Shown here piece by piece: positions 8,109-10,666 of a DNA stretch of 10,666 nt (position 1 is the stretch's first letter; every line of letters begins with the position of its first letter). The notes under the pieces are model-generated. The model saw nothing but the letters and a program-made list of their open reading frames with translations, was not told the DNA's origin and ran no database searches. The stretch is from an uncultured Neomegalonema sp. Its GTDB lineage: Bacteria > Pseudomonadota > Alphaproteobacteria > Rhodobacterales > Rhodobacteraceae. The stretch spans positions 1 through 10,666 of the forward strand of contig CALGNW010000042.1 in the NCBI GenBank assembly GCA_937958345.1, given 5' to 3'. The position numbers and the translations under genes were made by a program.

Positions 8109-8134
8109 AAAAAAAGCCGCCCCTGAGGGCGGCT
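8109..8134 (-). terminator. Intrinsic terminator of the cytochrome c gene
   Basis: On the minus strand a perfect 8-bp stem AGCCGCCC/GGGCGGCT closes a 4-nt loop (8115-8134) and runs directly into seven T residues (8115-8109). It lies 32 nt after the cytochrome TAA. No T-run exists in the plus direction, so it is one-directional. It separates the cytochrome transcript from the yej operon downstream on the same strand. Confidence 0.92.
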
Positions 8135-8166
8135 AACATCCTAGAATCACAAAGATTTGACGGAAA

Positions 8167-8694
8167 TTATTCGCTCGGCAACGGGATTGGTGCGCCGCTT
8201 TGCTCGTTGAGCCAAGCCATCAGGTTCGCACGTTCCCCGTCTTTCTTGAGGCCGTTATACGCCATTTTGGTTCCGGCAGCATATCCCTTAGGATTGAGGA
8301 GAAACGCGTTCAGCGCATCCCAGTCCCATGCGCCTTCTTTTTCGGCCAACGCAGAGGAATAGCTGAACCCGTCCGTGCTGGCGATGTCGCGACCAACGAT
8401 TCCCCACAGGTTCGGACCCTGCTTAGCGCCCGCGCCGTCCGCAACATTATGGCAGGCTTTACAAGCCTTAAACTGCTTTTCTCCCGCGGATGCATCCGCG
8501 CTCGCCATCAAGGTCGCGACGGAGATTGCCTCTTCGACCTCCGCATCGTCGGCTTCCGCGACCTCGATCGCAAAGGCCGGTTCGTCCAGATCATCCATCG
8601 ACACGATTCCGTGCGACACTTCCGACAGTCCGACAAACGCGAGCATTGCGGCGCATCCGACGCCCACGATTTTGCTGATTTCCAACTCGTCCAT
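8167..8694 (-). CDS. cycM: Membrane-anchored class I cytochrome c (CycM / c552 type)
   Basis: This 175-residue protein has an uncleaved-looking N-terminal membrane anchor at about 8-30 (KIVGVGCAAMLAFVGLSE). An acidic, Ala/Glu/Asp-rich linker follows (about 34-60), then a cytochrome c domain from about 68. The haem-binding motif is C78-K-A-C81-H82, PNLWGIVGR (94-102) is characteristic of class I, and M144 in GTKMAYNG is the expected axial ligand. The domain sits in the periplasm. In Paracoccus and Rhodobacter such anchored cytochromes carry electrons from the bc1 complex to terminal oxidases; this is family knowledge and not visible here. The ATG at 8694 follows AAGGAA at a spacing of about 6 nt. 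It is transcribed alone, divergently from pheA, and ends at its own terminator. The symbol is by family resemblance. Confidence 0.88.
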   Translation of the reverse strand: MDELEISKIVGVGCAAMLAFVGLSEVSHGIVSMDDLDEPAFAIEVAEADDAEVEEAISVATLMASADASAGEKQFKACKACHNVADGAGAKQGPNLWGIVGRDIASTDGFSYSSALAEKEGAWDWDALNAFLLNPKGYAAGTKMAYNGLKKDGERANLMAWLNEQSGAPIPLPSE

Positions 8695-8838
8695 CGAAAT
8701 TCCTTCATGCGCGCGCTACCTGTTCCGGCAGTGCCGCGCTTTGTACTGCTGCATTCGAGCGCGTTTTAGCGGTTTCCCGCCTCCGGCTGCAAGTCTATAA
8801 GCGCGAACATTCTTCTTAACTTCCAAACGAGAGAGATC

Positions 8839-9729
8839 ATGCGTCAACAAACCGCGTCCGCCGACAGTCCCGAATCCGCCGATGCCGTGAACCGCATCGC
8901 GTTTCAGGGCGAGCAGGGCGCGTTTTCGCATCAGGCGTGTTCCGAAGTTTTCCCCGCGATGGAACCGGTTCCCTGTCCGACTTTTGAGGAGGCCATTGCA
9001 ACGGTCCGGCGCGGAGAAGCGCGGTTGGCGATGTTGCCGGTTGAAAATTCGCTCTACGGGCGTGTTGCGGATATCCACCACCTGTTGCCCGAGTCGGGTC
9101 TCTTCGTGATCGGCGAGCATTTCCTGCCGATCCGGATGCAACTTTTAGGGTTGCCCGATGCCAAGCTGGCCGATGTCAAGACGGCGGAGAGTTTGGATGT
9201 CGCACTCGGACAGGTCAGAAAATTCCTAAATAACAATAAGATAAGAGCCGTCACCGGTCCCGACACTGCCGGATCAGCGCGTCTGGTGTCCGAGGCGAAG
9301 GACCCGACTCGTGCGGCGGTTGCTTCGACACTCGCCGGAGAGGTGTATGGCCTGAAGACGCTCGCGGCGGATATCGAGGATGCCGCGCATAATACAACGC
9401 GCTTTCTGGTCTGTTCCCGGCACAAGCTGGAGGCCGAGCAGGGGGCGGCAGCAATTACCAGTTTTGTGTTTCGTGTCAAAAACTTACCGGCGTCACTCTA
9501 TAAGGCGCTGGGCGGGTTTGCGACCAACGGGGTCAACATGGTCCGGCTGGAAAGCTATATGATCGGCGGGTCTTTCACGGCGACTCAGTTCATTGCAGAT
9601 ATTGACGGACACCCCGAAGATCCACCCGTTGCGCGTGCATTGGAGGAGCTTGGATATTTCACCGACTATATCCGAATCCTCGGCGTGTATCCGCCCAGCG
9701 ACCTCCGGCGGAAGCCGGCGCAGGGGTAA
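8839..9729 (+). CDS. pheA: Prephenate dehydratase with ACT domain
   Basis: This 296-residue cytoplasmic enzyme converts prephenate to phenylpyruvate, the committed step to phenylalanine. It is monofunctional, with no chorismate mutase domain. The catalytic domain begins at IAFQGEQGAFS (20-30), with MLPVENS at 65-71 and the catalytic NTTRF block at 185-189 (TRF 187-189). A C-terminal ACT domain runs about 206-285. In E. coli PheA the Phe-binding signatures are GALY and ESRP; here the equivalents read ASLY (218-221) and LESYM (237-241), a form I associate with alphaproteobacterial homologues, so allosteric control may differ. The ATG at 8839 follows GAGAGAGA with a few nt of spacing. A TATAAG at 8796-8801 could be its -10 element, but no good -35 accompanies it. 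The 144-bp divergent region is shared with the cytochrome gene. Confidence 0.95.
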   Translation: MRQQTASADSPESADAVNRIAFQGEQGAFSHQACSEVFPAMEPVPCPTFEEAIATVRRGEARLAMLPVENSLYGRVADIHHLLPESGLFVIGEHFLPIRMQLLGLPDAKLADVKTAESLDVALGQVRKFLNNNKIRAVTGPDTAGSARLVSEAKDPTRAAVASTLAGEVYGLKTLAADIEDAAHNTTRFLVCSRHKLEAEQGAAAITSFVFRVKNLPASLYKALGGFATNGVNMVRLESYMIGGSFTATQFIADIDGHPEDPPVARALEELGYFTDYIRILGVYPPSDLRRKPAQG

Positions 9730-9742
9730 AAGCGCCGGATTT
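9715..9742 (+). terminator. Weak terminator-like hairpin over the pheA stop codon
   Basis: CCGGCGC (9715-9721) pairs perfectly with GCGCCGG (9732-9738) across a 10-nt loop that contains the pheA stop codon TAA (9727-9729). Only ATTTC follows, so the T-run is poor. A competing 5-bp stem with a GGAA loop lies at 9705-9718. It may contribute to 3'-end stability or termination of pheA. The structure is certain as sequence; the function is a guess. Confidence 0.35.
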
Positions 9743-9756
9743 CGTCGAAGTCCGAC

Positions 9757-9819
9757 GGAAAACCCGCTGAAAACTCTGAACGGCCTTGGGAAAACTCTCG
9801 AATTTCCGCGCAAAACTCT
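9757..9819 (+). repeat. Three 21-bp units ending in AAAACTCT, with phased A-tracts
   Basis: The octamer AAAACTCT occurs three times at 9770-9777, 9791-9798 and 9812-9819, exactly 21 bp apart. The 13 bases ahead of each octamer are partly conserved: units 1 and 3 match at 15 of 21 positions overall. A-rich tracts also fall at 9759-9762, 9801-9805 (AATTT) and 9824-9826, so the A-tract centres recur at about 10.5-11.5 bp, one helical turn, with one gap near 9782. This could be a tandem protein-binding array or an intrinsically bent segment upstream of the amino-acid-binding-protein gene. It lies outside pheA and is unlikely to be coding. Confidence 0.7.
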
Positions 9820-9873
9820 TGAGAAACCCCGTGACGGATGCTCCTCGGGGTTCCGACAGCGGGTTTTTCCCGC
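9757..9873 (+). other. Long-range inverted repeat with competing local hairpins
   Basis: AAAACCCGCTG (9759-9769) is perfectly complementary to CAGCGGGTTTT (9857-9867), 11 bp, and extends by GG/CC if one wobble or bulge is allowed. Between the arms lies a 7-bp stem AACCCCG/CGGGGTT (9825-9831 with 9846-9852, 14-nt loop). The 3' arm can instead fold locally as GCGGG-TTTTT-CCCGC (9859-9873). The two folds exclude each other. This is the layout of either a complex pheA terminator or a conditional RNA element, and I cannot tell which. No known riboswitch class is recognised. Confidence 0.45.
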
Positions 9874-9902
9874 AATCAGGCGCGCGCGGCACGGGTCGCG
9901 CG

Positions 9903-9930
9903 TTGACAAACAGATCAATCCTGTGACCAT
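9903..9930 (+). promoter_or_regulatory. Candidate sigma-70 promoter of the amino-acid-binding-protein gene
   Basis: A perfect -35 hexamer TTGACA lies at 9903-9908. The best -10 at a 16-nt spacing is GACCAT (9925-9930), a 3 of 6 match; weak -10 boxes are common in alphaproteobacteria. Transcription starting near 9937 would give a leader of about 23 nt with AGGGAG (9946-9951) 8 nt before the ATG. CGCGCG occurs on both sides of a 10-nt spacer (9881-9886 and 9897-9902) immediately upstream and could pair or bind a regulator. If this promoter is used, the repeat and hairpin region at 9757-9873 is upstream of the transcript. Confidence 0.45.
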
Positions 9931-9959
9931 TCGGCGCAACACTTCAGGGAGACGACCAA

Positions 9960-10666
9960 ATGAAAATGACTACCAAGGCGCTAGCCGCCGCGACCGCGAT
10001 TATGTTCGCGGGCGCCGCTCAGGCCGAGACATTGAAAGTCTGTGCCGAGGGTGCATACCCTCCATTCAGCGTCACCACCGAGTCGGGTGATCTCGAAGGC
10101 TTCGACATTGATATCGCGAACGCCCTTTGCGACGAAATCGGCATGACCTGCGAGATTCAGGCGACCGAGTGGGATGGCATCATCCCCGCACTGCTCGAGA
10201 AAAAATGCGACGCGATCATTGCCTCCATGTCGATCACGGAAGAGCGTAAAGAGCGGATCGATTTCACGACCAAATATTACAACACACCTGCGAAATTCAT
10301 CGCCGCCGAGGATGCCGATTTCGACATCAGCGCCGAGGGTCTTGAGGACAAAGTTGTCGGCGTTCAGCGCGGCACGGTTCACCAGGACTTTATGGAGGGT
10401 GAGTTCCCTGACGTGGAACTGAAGCTCTATGGGACGCAGGACGAGGTCTACCTCGATCTGGCAGCGGGCCGTCTGGACGCGATTGTGCAGGATTCGATTG
10501 CCGGCAAAGACGGTTTTCTGGATCAGGAGCAAGGCAAGGGCTTCGCGTTTCTCGGCGGGTCCTACTCGATTCCGAAATACCACGGCGACGGCGCGGGTAT
10601 CGGTATCCGTAAAGAGGACAAGGCGCTGAAATACGCTCTGTCCGCGGCCATCGAGGCGATCCTGAA
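9960..10666 (+). CDS. Polar/basic amino-acid ABC transporter substrate-binding protein, 3'-truncated
   Basis: An open frame runs from ATG at 9960 to the window end, giving 235 residues with no stop, and is cut off by perhaps 25 residues judged from the usual family length of about 260. The signal peptide is MKMTTKALAAATAIMFAGAAQA, with cleavage after A22. It belongs to SBP family 3 (His/Lys/Arg/ornithine/octopine-binding type). Marks are GAYPPFSV (31-38), GFDIDIANALC (47-57), WDGIIPALLEKKCDAI (71-86), MSITEERKERIDFT (90-103), VGVQRGTVHQDF (133-144) and AGRLDAIVQD (169-178). Four cysteines are visible (C28, C57, C64, C83). The protein would capture a basic or polar amino acid in the periplasm and deliver it to a permease and ATPase probably encoded beyond the window edge. 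AGGGAG is the ribosome binding site. Exact ligand and symbol are not assignable. Confidence 0.93.
   Translation, partial: MKMTTKALAAATAIMFAGAAQAETLKVCAEGAYPPFSVTTESGDLEGFDIDIANALCDEIGMTCEIQATEWDGIIPALLEKKCDAIIASMSITEERKERIDFTTKYYNTPAKFIAAEDADFDISAEGLEDKVVGVQRGTVHQDFMEGEFPDVELKLYGTQDEVYLDLAAGRLDAIVQDSIAGKDGFLDQEQGKGFAFLGGSYSIPKYHGDGAGIGIRKEDKALKYALSAAIEAIL

Noticed and set aside
8695..8838. Promoters for the divergent cytochrome and pheA genes
   Set aside because: TATAAG at 8796-8801 (pheA direction) and TTGCAG with TAAAAC on the other strand are present, but neither has a second convincing element, so I do not list them as features.
9888..9901. Possible sigma-54 promoter: GGCAC followed by GC at the GG-N10-GC spacing
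   Set aside because: The invariant dinucleotides fit, but the TT of TTGC is absent and the match lies in a run of alternating G and C where such spacing arises easily. The adjacent perfect TTGACA is a better candidate.
9593..10090. 165-codon plus-strand frame bridging pheA, the intergenic region and the binding-protein gene, with a 7-residue KTL repeat
   Set aside because: It starts inside pheA and ends inside the next gene in a different frame from both. The 7-residue periodicity is just the 21-bp DNA repeat read in one frame, with no start or ribosome binding site of its own.

Overview
The window looks like a chromosomal segment from an alphaproteobacterium, most likely a Rhodobacterales (roseobacter-type) organism. 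The evidence is moderately high GC, a full yejA1-yejA2-yejB-yejE-yejF peptide-importer operon with two substrate-binding proteins, a membrane-anchored CycM/c552-type cytochrome divergent from a monofunctional prephenate dehydratase, and a CpaA-like prepilin peptidase tail. The taxonomic call is inference from gene content and protein style; no rRNA or marker gene is present.

Layout. Positions 1-240 (+) hold the C-terminal end of a CpaA/TadV-type prepilin peptidase. It converges on a five-gene minus-strand operon spanning 7950 to 282. In transcription order the operon encodes YejA1 (SBP, possible Tat signal), YejA2 (SBP, Sec signal), YejB and YejE (permeases) and YejF (double ATPase). Coupling is tight: ATGA overlaps at yejA1/yejA2 and yejE/yejF and a 1-nt gap at yejB/yejE. 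The single exception is a 113-nt hairpin-bearing gap between yejA2 and yejB. The genes together specify an ATP-driven importer of oligopeptides or peptide-like compounds; relatives import microcin C in E. coli and contribute to antimicrobial-peptide resistance in Brucella and Sinorhizobium.

Positions 7951-8166 are intergenic. They hold a clear intrinsic terminator for the upstream minus-strand cytochrome gene and the likely yej promoter. Positions 8167-8694 (-) encode a membrane-anchored class I cytochrome c. A 144-bp divergent region follows, then pheA (prephenate dehydratase, 8839-9729, +), the phenylalanine branch enzyme. Positions 9730-9959 are a noncoding but strikingly structured stretch with three 21-bp-spaced repeats, phased A-tracts, several inverted repeats and a perfect -35 box. 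They precede a polar/basic amino-acid ABC transporter binding protein (9960 to the window end, truncated).

Most of the window is ordinary, recognisable alphaproteobacterial housekeeping. The points worth a second look are a four-cysteine tandem-repeat insertion in the periplasmic loop of YejB, and the repeat-rich, potentially curved leader region between pheA and the amino-acid-binding protein. I saw no mobile element, CRISPR array, tRNA, rRNA or evident new multi-gene system.
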